Shown here one piece after another: positions 44,719 through 52,933 of a stretch of DNA of 64,000 nt. Origin of the DNA: Methylotuvimicrobium alcaliphilum 20Z (GTDB taxonomy: Bacteria > Pseudomonadota > Gammaproteobacteria > Methylococcales > Methylomonadaceae); assembly GCF_000968535.2 (NCBI RefSeq), contig NC_016112.1, positions 2,356,001 through 2,420,000 on the forward strand, given 5' to 3'. Position numbers and translations under genes: made by a program. The notes under the pieces are model-generated. The model ran no database searches. It saw only the letters and a list, made by a program, of their open reading frames with translations, and was not told the DNA's origin. How positions within the stretch are numbered: position 1 is the stretch's first letter; each line of letters opens with the position of its first letter.

Positions 44719-45716
44719 GGGCTGGTTCGTCCCATTTAGCAGCGCGTTTCCCTTTGAGGCTTTGCGGCTTGGCTACGGTTTCGTTGCTTCGTACTTTTCG
44801 ATTTTCGTCCGCCTTACCTTGCAACAGGTATTGAAACGATCTGACATTTTCCGGACGCTGTTTGCGGTTGAGCAATAAGCCTTGATCGATGCCTTGTAAA
44901 AAATGGTCAGGATATTGGCCGCGCCCTAGCGACATGGCAGAAGGCAATGGGTCTCTATCGCCTTCGAGCAGGGCTTGGCTGCGCGTGTTGGCCGGCGTCG
45001 GCAAGCGGCCGCTCAAACAACGGTAAAACGTCGCGGACAGCGAATAGATGTCGCTGTAAACGCCTTGTAGGGGTTCGGCGCTGTATTGTTCGGGCGGTGA
45101 GTAGCCGGCACTGTTGACCATGAAGCTGACGCTTTTGCTTTGGCTGCCGACGAATTGCCGTGCGCCGCCGAAATCGATCAGCATGGCCGTGCTGTTATGT
45201 CGTAAGAAAATGTTATCCGGTTTAATGTCCAGATGCAGTAGTTGATGCTTATGCACTTCGCGCAAACCGTCGAGCACCGGCAACAATAGCTGCATGCTCT
45301 CTTGATAAGACAAAGGCTTATCGATTCGGTCCAAATAGGTTTGCAGGGTTTCGCCGTGCTCATAATCCATGACCAGGTAAGCGGTGCCATTAGCTTCCAT
45401 GAAATCCAATATTCGTACGATATTGGGATGCCTAAGCCCCGCCAATACTTGCCCCTCTTGCAGAAAACGTTGCAGTCCTTGCCGATAAAACGTTTGTTGA
45501 CTTTGGCTAACGGCTTGGACTTGTTGCGTTTGATGAAGCCTAAAGGCTAACCCATCGGGAAAGTATTCTTTGATGGCGACGGCGTGGCCGAGTGCGGTAT
45601 GTTGCGCCAAGTAGGTCATCGCAAAACCGCCTTGGCCCAGCAAGCGTTCGATTCGGTAGTTTCCGAGCACTGTTCCGGCGGGTAACGTTGTTTGTGCGCT
45701 TTGCTGTGTCATGCCG

Positions 45717-46265
45717 TTAAGCCCAGTTGAACGTTCTGTCGCATAAAGCAATGAATAAGAGTTCGGTATTGCCGACGCGAATCCGGTCGCGGTCGTTAAG
45801 CGGCTGCGCGCCCATGACCACCGCGCCGTTAAGGTAGGTCAGATTTTGTCCGCTACCGTGTTGAATGAAAAATTGATGGTTCAACGGGTCGTAAACGATG
45901 AAACCGTGTTCTTTCCGGGAGATGGTGTCGTCACCGACATCGAGCGTGATGGTCATGTCGCGGTCTCGTCCGATGCGGTTCATGCCCGGTATGATGCGTC
46001 TGTCGCTGCCGCGCGCTTTGCCGTTCAGCACCACCAACCAGCCGACGACCGGTTCTACCCCTTCAAAACTTTCGCCTTTGTCACCGAATATCACCCGGGT
46101 TTTAGCCGTTTCGGGATTGACGCGTTGTGTTTGGCGATCGGCTTTAGAGCCGGTCGGTTGCGCCGGTTGTTGCGTCACATAGTGCGTTTTGCGGCAATAG
46201 GGACATTCGTCATAAAGTTCAGGATCGTAGTAGTGCTCATCGGCTGGGCAGCGGACCATGGGCAT
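45717..46265 (-). CDS. FHA protein with N-terminal zinc-ribbon-like motif
   Basis: 182 residues. An N-terminal cysteine cluster (RCPADEHYY and DECPYC, residues about 5-23) looks like a small zinc ribbon. After a Gln/Thr-rich linker a FHA domain fills about 70-175: NRIGRDRDMTITL, TISRKEHGFIVYD, GQNLTYLNGAVV. It binds phosphothreonine, so the linker or its partner kinase may be its ligand. It is cytoplasmic and lies between the ExbB-like gene and kinase C, 4 bp from the latter. Confidence 0.88.
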   Translation of the reverse strand: MPMVRCPADEHYYDPELYDECPYCRKTHYVTQQPAQPTGSKADRQTQRVNPETAKTRVIFGDKGESFEGVEPVVGWLVVLNGKARGSDRRIIPGMNRIGRDRDMTITLDVGDDTISRKEHGFIVYDPLNHQFFIQHGSGQNLTYLNGAVVMGAQPLNDRDRIRVGNTELLFIALCDRTFNWA

Positions 46266-46310
46266 GATGATTTCTCCGAGTTACGGGTTTGATTTGGTTG
46301 TTTTGTCGGC

Positions 46311-47066
46311 TTAGTTTTGGATATACAGACGGGCGATGAGGTAATTTAAACAGTATTGTCCGGATTGAACGATCACCCGCTCTTCGCGGCCTTGGACCAA
46401 ATGGGTGCAAAAAACTAATATCGCGCTCATGACCAGCGCCAATAGGGTTGTGTCGAAAGCCACGCCCAAGCGCATCGTGATATCTGCTAAAAACTGCGGT
46501 GCGGTCGGGTCTGTGCCGTCCGATCCCGCATAGTTGAGCGTTTGGGCTATACCGATCACGGTGCCGATAAAACCTAGTGTCGGTATCAGCCAGCTAAGGT
46601 AACGTAACATGTTGTAATCGATGTCGAGTCGATATTGGCGCAGTTCCAGTTGTGTGGTCAGCATTTCATGGGTTTGTTCTACTGAGCGGCCGGCTTGAAA
46701 ACGCAGCACCAAGCTTTTGATCAATTCGGCTAGCTCGTTATCGCGGGTTTTGACGCTTTTGTATAACGTGCCCATGTCTTGAAGGGTCAGCACGATGTCG
46801 TCTTGTTCCGGTAAATAGCGTTGACGCAGTGCGTCTACAGCACATTGGATATGTTGCAAGCGGTAGCCCAGTTCACCCAATCCGATAAAAAATATAAACC
46901 ACATTAGGTTTTGCAGTGTTAACGGATACGGAAAAAAGGAACCGGGACCTTGGTCGAACAATAACTTGGCAACTGCAGCCGGTAATGAGAAAAAATTACC
47001 CAGGGCAATCCATAATAATGCTGTTATCAATGCCATCAAAGCATAGGTACCTCGGGTCAGGTTCAT
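46311..47066 (-). CDS. ExbB/TolQ/MotA-family proton-channel protein
   Basis: 251 residues from the ATG at 47066 (MNLTRGTYALMALITALL); an in-frame start at 47120 is possible. Membrane segments lie near the N-terminus, at about 60-80, and in the C-terminal pair LSWLIPTLGFIGTVIGIAQTL and VAFDTTLLALVMSAILVFC, which is the conserved channel core of ExbB, TolQ and MotA. These proteins form pentamers that use ion flow to move a partner (ExbD, TolR or MotB); the DUF2135 protein at 35270 is the likely partner. First gene of the signalling operon. Confidence 0.88.
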   Translation of the reverse strand: MNLTRGTYALMALITALLWIALGNFFSLPAAVAKLLFDQGPGSFFPYPLTLQNLMWFIFFIGLGELGYRLQHIQCAVDALRQRYLPEQDDIVLTLQDMGTLYKSVKTRDNELAELIKSLVLRFQAGRSVEQTHEMLTTQLELRQYRLDIDYNMLRYLSWLIPTLGFIGTVIGIAQTLNYAGSDGTDPTAPQFLADITMRLGVAFDTTLLALVMSAILVFCTHLVQGREERVIVQSGQYCLNYLIARLYIQN

Positions 47067-47964
47067 GGGCCTTTTTGTTGTTCCGATGAGATTTATTGAG
47101 CTGCGTGGAATTGTACCCATTTAACGAGTCGATTCCATTTTTAATTGAAGTATAGACAATATGCCTTTGTGTTCTAGAGTTGACGCTAATGCTGATAAAT
47201 ATGCGGGTATGGTTGTTTCCGACCGAGAAAACATCAGCTTAGGGCGAGTGCTAATAGTAACGGAGTCTTCGCTCGGCTGTGCCGATAGCATGAATCCAAG
47301 CATCTTGATTGGTGTACGAGAAAGCCCCTATCCATGTAACTGGAACTAGTTGATCCTCGATGAGGCCGAATCGTGCGGTTTAAGCAATCAAAGTGACCAA
47401 AAAAACGGCAGACCGGATAATTATGTATAGCTGACTATCGACTATCCTATTATGCTGTGAAGAATCTTGGCGCAATCGCCGCTTAGATAATACAAAACTT
47501 AGATCTGGATTAAGTCAGGCTTTATCGAAAAGGATTATTCAAAACGTTTGAAATGATCGCAGATTTTCCGTTGATCAAAAGCGAGCAAAGGAAAAAAATC
47601 AAAAAGAATATTAGGCTCTATGTCTACGAACCCCCATGCAATCGACTGCTTTACGATAGGAGATGAATAATTATTCTGCGAATATTAGAGCCTGGCGAGG
47701 ATCCAATGGCATTTAAGCTGATGACATAAAAGCATCAAGGCAAATGAAAGATGACAGTGTATTACTGTTGTTTTTATGTATTTAAGAAGTCGTTAACGAC
47801 CCACAAGCGACATTCAGCCCAAATCCCAGTTGTCGGCGAACTAATACTAAGCTGACAGTTAATATCGAAATTCGCCTTTTTACGTGACTGATAGGTGGCT
47901 GTCCTCCGGCATTGAATCATGTCATTGCTAAGTTTAGTGGTTGCAGCTATGCTACCGCATACTT
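47067..47964. other. Long intergenic region upstream of the signalling operon
   Basis: Nearly 900 bp with no gene I can support. It must hold the leftward promoter of the signalling operon and the rightward promoter of the PIN toxin pair, but no strong consensus promoter stands out. No reverse-transcriptase gene or template repeat resembling VR-A/VR-C is present here. Confidence 0.6.
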
Positions 47965-48387
47965 ATGAAAATTGTCGTAGATACCAATATTTTTTTGGCT
48001 GCCTGCTTAAGCCAAGGCTCTGCTAACGCGGTGATCGCTGCTTGTTTACGAGGTCAGGCCATTCCTTTAATGGGCACGGCATTGTTTAACGAGTACGAAG
48101 ATGTAATGGCCCGGTCAACGTTATTTCAACGTAGTCGTCTGAGTGCTGAAGAACGTAATGAGCTTCTGGATATTTTCCTCTCGGTTTGTCAGTGGACACG
48201 GATCTATTATGGCTGGAGGCCGAATCTACCTGACGAGGGTGATAACCATTTGGTCGAGCTTGCGGTTGCCGGTAATGCGCAATTTATAGTAACTCGCAAT
48301 CTTCGTGATCTATCCAGAATGGAATTGAATTTTCCGCATTTGACTGTACTGACACCTGAAGCATTTTTGAAGGAAATAGCAACATGA
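47965..48387 (+). CDS. PIN-domain toxin
   Basis: 140 residues from the ATG at 47965 (MKIVVDTNIFLAACL), preferred over 47941 because the PIN fold starts there. Acidic residues: Asp in VVDTNIF, Glu in FNEYEDV, Asp in DEGDNHLVELAV and the late TRNLRDLSR. This matches the PIN_3 group of putative toxins. The antitoxin gene overlaps its end by 4 bp, so the order is toxin first. Confidence 0.88.
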   Translation: MKIVVDTNIFLAACLSQGSANAVIAACLRGQAIPLMGTALFNEYEDVMARSTLFQRSRLSAEERNELLDIFLSVCQWTRIYYGWRPNLPDEGDNHLVELAVAGNAQFIVTRNLRDLSRMELNFPHLTVLTPEAFLKEIAT

Positions 48388-48593
48388 CAGCACTGACCGT
48401 AAGACTACCCGACGACAAGTACCGTCGCCTTAAAGAGGTGGCTCATCAGCGTGGCATCAGCGTCAACCGTCTGATCGACGAAATGGCCACTTTGATGCTC
48501 GCCGAGCTGGATGCTGAAACTCGTTTTTTAATTAGAGCGGAAAGAGGCCGTGGAAACTTGGCGCGAGGCTTAGAATTACTTAAGAAAGACTAA
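48384..48593 (+). CDS. Ribbon-helix-helix antitoxin
   Basis: 69 residues: strand TALTVRLPDDKYRRL, then GISVNRLIDEMATLML as the helix-turn-helix part of an Arc/CopG-type ribbon-helix-helix fold, followed by a charged tail. Placed after the PIN toxin with a 4-bp overlap (ATGA). It would neutralise the toxin and repress the pair. Confidence 0.82.
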   Translation: MTALTVRLPDDKYRRLKEVAHQRGISVNRLIDEMATLMLAELDAETRFLIRAERGRGNLARGLELLKKD

Positions 48594-49138
48594 CCTGGTA
48601 AGGCGGATTCGCCAACCGGAAACCCGGCATGGCTTTGAAGAATATTGGCGTTTTGCTATCGCGAACACGGCCTATCGGTTATTGATTTTTACATCGGGTT
48701 GTGTTTTTTTGACTTAATTTCTTTGTGTTAGACGACCGCTTTATGTCTCATACTCGTCTTTGAAAACCAGTCACTGTTCGTCTCTTTTTGGCCGGCTGCC
48801 GCCGATGGACAGTGACATAGTTCAGTTGCAAATAATTCCGGTTGGAGCGCTCGTCAGTTACATTTAATCCTGGTCGAAAATTTCGCTGATTGCTGGTTTG
48901 GGGCGTTACGATTGCAGGTCGTAACGGTTAGGTATAACAACCTGCAATCAAACAACAATAAATCGAACTCAGTTTTTTAGAACCAGTATTTTGCAGTGAA
49001 AATAGGCAGGTTTCGATAGAAAACGGCCTTGCCGCCAGAGTTCAACAAAACGATTGTTTTTTGGACGCTGTATTTTGTTTTATGTGGTGCGAAATTGGTG
49101 CTATATTGGCGTATAACCTATTTTTGAAAGGTCAGGCC
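48594..49138. other. Intergenic region between two toxin-antitoxin pairs
   Basis: No gene recognised. It contains one perfect 10-bp inverted repeat (48910-48949, listed separately) and the promoter region of parDE. Confidence 0.5.
48910..48949. promoter_or_regulatory. Perfect 10-bp inverted repeat
   Basis: GATTGCAGGT (48910-48919) and ACCTGCAATC (48940-48949) with a 20-bp spacer and no T-run. It could be an operator or a cruciform; it lies about 190 bp before parD. Confidence 0.4.
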
Positions 49139-49390
49139 ATGGTAAGACAAAGCATATCCGTATCGGAACCCAATGACGAATGGTTGAAAGCCCAAGTCGC
49201 CAGTGCAGAGTACAGCAGTAAGAGCGAGGCGATTAACGACCTTATCCGGCAGGCACGGCGGCGGCAGCTTGAAATCGAGCATATTCGTTCTGAACTGATT
49301 AAATCGGAACAGAGCGGTTTTATCGACGAGCAGCCGGACGAATTATTGGCCAACTTCAAGGAAGAAGCACGGCAAGATGGGCTCTTATAA
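49139..49390 (+). CDS. parD: ParD-type antitoxin
   Basis: 83 residues from the ATG at 49139 with AAAGG as ribosome site. VRQSISVSEPNDEWLKAQV and YSSKSEAINDLIRQARRRQ form a ribbon-helix-helix ParD fold, followed by an acidic toxin-binding tail (DEQPDELLANFKEEA). It overlaps the parE start by 14 bp. The toxin is disrupted, so this antitoxin is probably an orphan. Confidence 0.88.
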   Translation: MVRQSISVSEPNDEWLKAQVASAEYSSKSEAINDLIRQARRRQLEIEHIRSELIKSEQSGFIDEQPDELLANFKEEARQDGLL

Positions 49391-49824
49391 ACTTTCGAAA
49401 AAAGCCCGCGCCGATTTGAAGAGAATCTGGTTATACGGCGTTATACCCTTTGCTGGTCAAATTTCGGCGCCGGGGTGTCCGTCAAAGGACGCCGTGAATA
49501 CGTCCATGTAGGCTCTGTGACTGCATCCCTGCTGTCAAAGCCTTTGCCGAACACCTCGGCGCCTCCATGCGTCAATGCCGAAATTTGAAGTGCGATGGGT
49601 ATAAAACGCATGGTAGTCAGAGAGCCGATCAATATCATCAAGGGATGCTTGATCGTTTTGCACACATCGCTGAACAGCCTTATCTATATCAAGCCGTTGA
49701 CTCTATCCTTGCTGGGTACAGGCGTAGCGTGTATGGCACCGACAGTATTTATTACCGGATCAATGACGGCACAGTCGAAATCATGACTATTTTAGGCCAT
49801 CAGGATACGGAAGATTGGCTATAA
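49377..49824 (+). pseudogene. parE: ParE-type toxin interrupted by a MITE
   Basis: From the ATG at 49377: YKLSKKARADLKRIWLYGV, then a 158-bp insert, then KTHGSQRADQYHQGMLDRF, EQPYLYQAVDSILAGYRRSV and YRINDGTVEIMTILGHQD. Removing the insert (49444-49601) and one TA restores an uninterrupted frame of about 95 residues, normal for ParE. ParE toxins poison DNA gyrase. The insertion destroys the gene; the frame after the MITE has no good start of its own. Confidence 0.88.
49444..49601. repeat. 158-bp MITE with TA target duplication
   Basis: Ends TACCC and GGGTA, each flanked by TA (49442-49443 and 49602-49603), pointing to the IS630/Tc1 group. The terminal inverted repeats extend about 25 bp with mismatches (both contain TCAAATTTCGGC). 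No coding capacity. Its core word GACGCCGTGAATACGTCCATG is nearly the reverse complement of part of the element at 2928-3014, suggesting a genome-wide repeat family. Confidence 0.88.
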
Positions 49825-50198
49825 CAAGCAGTCGTGCCACCAGTCGCCATTTAATCATTGGGAAGTTCGGTGCTACACAATCCCGAAATGCGCGTTTGAC
49901 CTAATCAGCCTTTGCAGATACTGGTTCCTTCTGAAATTACCAGTCCAAAGTCCAACGAAATTCGAATTTTTGAGTGTCCGCTTACGATAATAGCATCTGC
50001 GGAATTCTCCCAAAATCAAATAATCCGAGATGAAAATGCCGGATAAGTGCAAGAAAAACCGATTATGAAATCAAGAAACTACAGTTAGAGGATGCGTCGT
50101 GTTTCATATTTCACTACCAATTTCTCTACCTGATTGCATAGTTTATTCAGATTGATTCTAGAAGCGGATGGATTGAGAAGCGCCGATTTCTATACGTC
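49825..50198. other. Intergenic gap at the right edge of the cargo
   Basis: No gene or strong hairpin recognised. This is the other side of the cargo that splits the ICE operon; no duplicated target shared with 23241-23640 is apparent to me. Confidence 0.5.
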
Positions 50199-51083
50199 TC
50201 ACACGATAAAAATAAACAATAACAGCATCATTAACGCTGTGGCTCGAATGATAGTGGACTTCATTGCCATGATCGAGATACTGTTTGCGCCCCACATTTT
50301 GAATTGACTCCAACTGACAAAGGCGAGCCATAAAAAAAGCAGGATTGCGATAATCGATTGTATCGCAATTTTAAGTTCTTGATAGCTGACGCCGCCGGCG
50401 CTGTTTGTGAATGCGGCCGAAGGATTTATCAACGGTTGCCAGACAGCGGTAGCTGGAGGTTGAATGTCACTGATCCCATTACCCACCGTACTGACGGAAC
50501 CGGTACTGCCTCCGGCGGTAACATTGCCGGTAATCGCTGCCAGGTTATAACCATTAAACGTCGAAATGTAATGGGTAATGGCGGTGTTATTGGCATCACT
50601 GGGGATTTGTGCGCCGTTGGATGTTAAAAACTTTTTAAGCCCTCCGACCCCGACCAGGTGAGCGCCTGCCAATAAACCCGATTCGGTCATAACGATACCG
50701 GCTACCGTTTGGCCTACATAGTGATCCAACCCTAAATTGCTTATATAACCCCACTGCTTGATGTTGTAATCTTTGATCGCTTGGGTTTGTACTGCCGCGT
50801 TCGCTAAAAAGTCGGCTTTGCTGTGTATCCCGTACTTCCCGGTCCAGGTCCCTGTCCAGTCATTGGTATTCGGCGTGTGATCTTTGAGATAATATCCGGC
50901 ATCGATCAAGGCGCTCTCCCCCATCTGATAACTGCCTAAAAAGCCGTATTTATTGACGGTGCCGGGATTGCTGCTGGATTCTCTGGCACTGAGCGCCGCC
51001 AAGTAATCGTTGTATTCGGAAGCCGCCCACGCCACTCCTGAAATGAACAAGCCGATAATCAGTTGCCTGGTTTGCTTCATCAC
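50199..51083 (-). CDS. ICE protein: exported lysozyme-like domain plus TIGR03758-like tail
   Basis: 294 residues. Signal peptide (cut near AWAAS), then a domain with ARESSSNPGTVNKYGFLGSY and GYYLKDHTPNTNDWTGTW, resembling muralytic, lysozyme-like domains that open peptidoglycan, and a Gly/Ser/Thr-rich linker. The C-terminus has two membrane segments (IAIQSIIAILLFLWLAFVSW and TIIRATALMMLLLFIFI) with a loop WSQFKMWG, closely recalling the small TIGR03758 ICE protein. The architecture looks like a peptidoglycan enzyme tethered to the conjugation apparatus. It follows the next gene by 3 bp. Confidence 0.65.
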   Translation of the reverse strand: MMKQTRQLIIGLFISGVAWAASEYNDYLAALSARESSSNPGTVNKYGFLGSYQMGESALIDAGYYLKDHTPNTNDWTGTWTGKYGIHSKADFLANAAVQTQAIKDYNIKQWGYISNLGLDHYVGQTVAGIVMTESGLLAGAHLVGVGGLKKFLTSNGAQIPSDANNTAITHYISTFNGYNLAAITGNVTAGGSTGSVSTVGNGISDIQPPATAVWQPLINPSAAFTNSAGGVSYQELKIAIQSIIAILLFLWLAFVSWSQFKMWGANSISIMAMKSTIIRATALMMLLLFIFIV

Positions 51084-51086
51084 GCT

Positions 51087-51539
51087 TTACTCTGAGCCGG
51101 GTGGGATTTCTTGTAACTGCCCTGCCCGATAACGAAAGTAAAGTACTTGGGTCTGCGTTGGACAGCATAATGGATCGCTCGGACCCTGGACTTTCGTTTC
51201 GACCGGGAGAATTCCAGTCGTTTGCACGGGCCTGAATCCCTCCACCATGCCGGTAATCGGTACCGTCGCCAGATTCTGCCATTGATTCTGTTGTTTTGAG
51301 ACAATGCTTAACTGATTCCGCCAATAAGTCGGCCCAATGATCGTCCACAACACCGCCTGTTCTAAACCGGGTTTACCGGCATCTAATTCGACCGGCATGC
51401 TCTGTTGGATCTGCACTTCTTCTCGGGTATCCAGCTGTTGCTTGAACAGCGCGGTTAATTCCGGATCGGTAGTTTCTGCTTTTCCGATGTGCACACACAT
51501 ACCGAACATAACAATGACGGACAGTATCTTTCTGATCAT
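51087..51539 (-). CDS. Exported hypothetical ICE protein
   Basis: 150 residues with a signal peptide (cut near GKAET). The mature part is beta-rich with a few helices (LKQQLDTREEVQI-like region, then VLWTIIGPTYWRNQLSIVSK) and a Cys-Cys pair in PSDPLCCPTQTQ. It lies between the two muralytic-type genes, 3 and 10 bp from its neighbours, so is probably periplasmic and part of the transfer apparatus. I do not recognise a family. Confidence 0.65.
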   Translation of the reverse strand: MIRKILSVIVMFGMCVHIGKAETTDPELTALFKQQLDTREEVQIQQSMPVELDAGKPGLEQAVLWTIIGPTYWRNQLSIVSKQQNQWQNLATVPITGMVEGFRPVQTTGILPVETKVQGPSDPLCCPTQTQVLYFRYRAGQLQEIPPGSE

Positions 51540-51549
51540 TGCATCATCC

Positions 51550-52092
51550 TCACTTGCTTAAATTATTTGAAATGCCCACGACTGAGCGTGCGTAATTTTT
51601 TGCTCTGCGTTTCTGCTGGACACTGGGGCCTGGAGAGTGATAACGCCCGATCGCCTCGAACCAGTCTTGGCTTTCTCGGTATTCCGATGCCAGTATTTTC
51701 GCCCCGATACGGACATTGTGGTAGGGATCGAGCGCCTGCCACGGATTGCCTAGCCTGTCTTGGTGATAGCGCCAATTGACCTGCATCAGTCCGACATCGA
51801 TCGACCGGATACCGCGTTCCAAATAAAAAGTCAGTCCTTTATAGGCCGCGATTCGGGTCGGGTATCTTCTCGGGACACCCGCAACGTTCAGCGTCCATGG
51901 CCAGGGACGGGTCTGCCGGCTACGCAATCGAATTCGGCTTTCTTGCAGCGCCACGCTGTATAGCAGGCGAGGCGGTATGTCGTACTCGTGCGCAATCTGT
52001 CGGTAACTCGACGGTATGGACTGCGCATATAGCGGATTACCCGCCATCGACAGACCCATACCCAGAACGATTACCCATGATTTTGTAATCAT
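51550..52092 (-). CDS. Lytic transglycosylase (SLT type), ICE
   Basis: 180 residues with a signal peptide. The SLT fold shows the catalytic Glu in LYSVALQESRI (about residue 55) and the downstream block SIDVGLMQVNWRYH and NVRIGAKILASEY. Such enzymes cut peptidoglycan to make room for the secretion channel. In GI-type ICEs this gene follows the TIGR03759 gene, as here, and precedes the TIGR03765 gene, which is displaced to 22743. Confidence 0.88.
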   Translation of the reverse strand: MITKSWVIVLGMGLSMAGNPLYAQSIPSSYRQIAHEYDIPPRLLYSVALQESRIRLRSRQTRPWPWTLNVAGVPRRYPTRIAAYKGLTFYLERGIRSIDVGLMQVNWRYHQDRLGNPWQALDPYHNVRIGAKILASEYRESQDWFEAIGRYHSPGPSVQQKRRAKNYARSVVGISNNLSK

Positions 52093-52132
52093 CGTTTGTT
52101 ACTTTTGATCCGACCTGTTCGCAGATGTGTGC

Positions 52133-52927
52133 TTAGAGTTTTATTGCGGTGAGTGAATCAGTATTCATTTTAAAAACTACAGGTATTGCTTGATCGATTT
52201 TATGCGTGATTTTTAACAGGTTGCCTTGATCATGATTCAAGGTGATCTTGCCGCTTTTCAACCGTGATGAGTCAATAGCCAGATCGGCCACCCATTTTTT
52301 GATCTTTTCATCATCCTGACCGGGCTTTGTGTCGACGAAATACACATCGATCTGATTTTTGTTCAGCGAACGGTTGCCTAGCACTCGCCGAATCAATTGT
52401 TTGCATTCATAACAGTTATCGACTTTGAGAAAAACCAACAGGCGGCTGTCCGCTGTTATCGATGATATTGTGTGGGTGCTATTGTTTGGACGTATTTTAT
52501 TGATGTCGATCAGCTGAACATCGCCGTACAGTTTTCTGAATGCCTCGTTGTAGGCCGCTTGAAACGCTAGAATGCGTTCGGCATCCTCGAAGCGCATTTG
52601 CGCCCACATTTCAGCGTATTTTTTTCGCTCCTGATCGTTTCTGGCGTGGGTTCCTAGGACTTCGATCGGCGAGATAGTGGCCGGGCTTATGCTGCCGCGT
52701 ATGCCTTTCATCAGTGTTTTATAGCGGCGCCATTCTTGTACCGATAACGACCACTGCTTGCGTTGCACGTCATCCGTTTCGACCGGTTTGATTTGGGTAT
52801 CTCGATACTCGCTAGTGGTTTGCTCCGCGACGGATGGAATGATCGGCAACGTAATCAGCGCTGCTATTGAAATCACAACACCCACAACCGATTTGTTCGG
52901 CATAACCATATAGACACCTTTATACAC
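52133..52927 (-). CDS. ICE protein, TIGR03759 family
   Basis: 264 residues with a signal sequence. The N-terminal block WSLSVQEWRRYKTLMKGIRG, then ISPIEVLGTHARNDQERKKY and YAEMWAQMRFEDAERILAFQ, is diagnostic of TIGR03759 (PFL_4693-like). The C-terminal half has a thioredoxin-like CxxC region (VDNCYECKQLIRRVLGN), suggesting a disulfide role in the periplasm. A start at 52909 is possible. Complete and in the normal ICE order. Confidence 0.88.
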   Translation of the reverse strand: MYKGVYMVMPNKSVVGVVISIAALITLPIIPSVAEQTTSEYRDTQIKPVETDDVQRKQWSLSVQEWRRYKTLMKGIRGSISPATISPIEVLGTHARNDQERKKYAEMWAQMRFEDAERILAFQAAYNEAFRKLYGDVQLIDINKIRPNNSTHTISSITADSRLLVFLKVDNCYECKQLIRRVLGNRSLNKNQIDVYFVDTKPGQDDEKIKKWVADLAIDSSRLKSGKITLNHDQGNLLKITHKIDQAIPVVFKMNTDSLTAIKL

Positions 52928-52933
52928 CTTGCG

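Larger units (their letters stand above)
42701..45712 (-). pseudogene. Ser/Thr kinase-DUF1566 gene split by an IS4-family element (kinase C)
   Basis: 5' half (45712-44719): kinase domain with P-loop LGQGGFAMTYLA, VAIKEYFP, HLDIKPDN (Leu replaces Arg of HRD) and LIDFGGAR. 3' half (43286-42701): membrane helix MWLLAGLGAVLTLAFYI and a DUF1566 domain ending VRLVRGGQ. Removing the element and one copy of the 11-bp target duplication restores one frame through KWDEPAPVKASNKKTPIH, giving about 526 residues. The start at 45712 follows the FHA stop by 4 bp; an upstream start at 45751 would overlap it. The insertion separates the kinase from its sensor. Confidence 0.9.

Noticed and set aside
47161-47349. 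Rightward ORF of 62 codons upstream of the signalling operon
   Set aside because: No ribosome site, no family match and unremarkable composition; probably chance.
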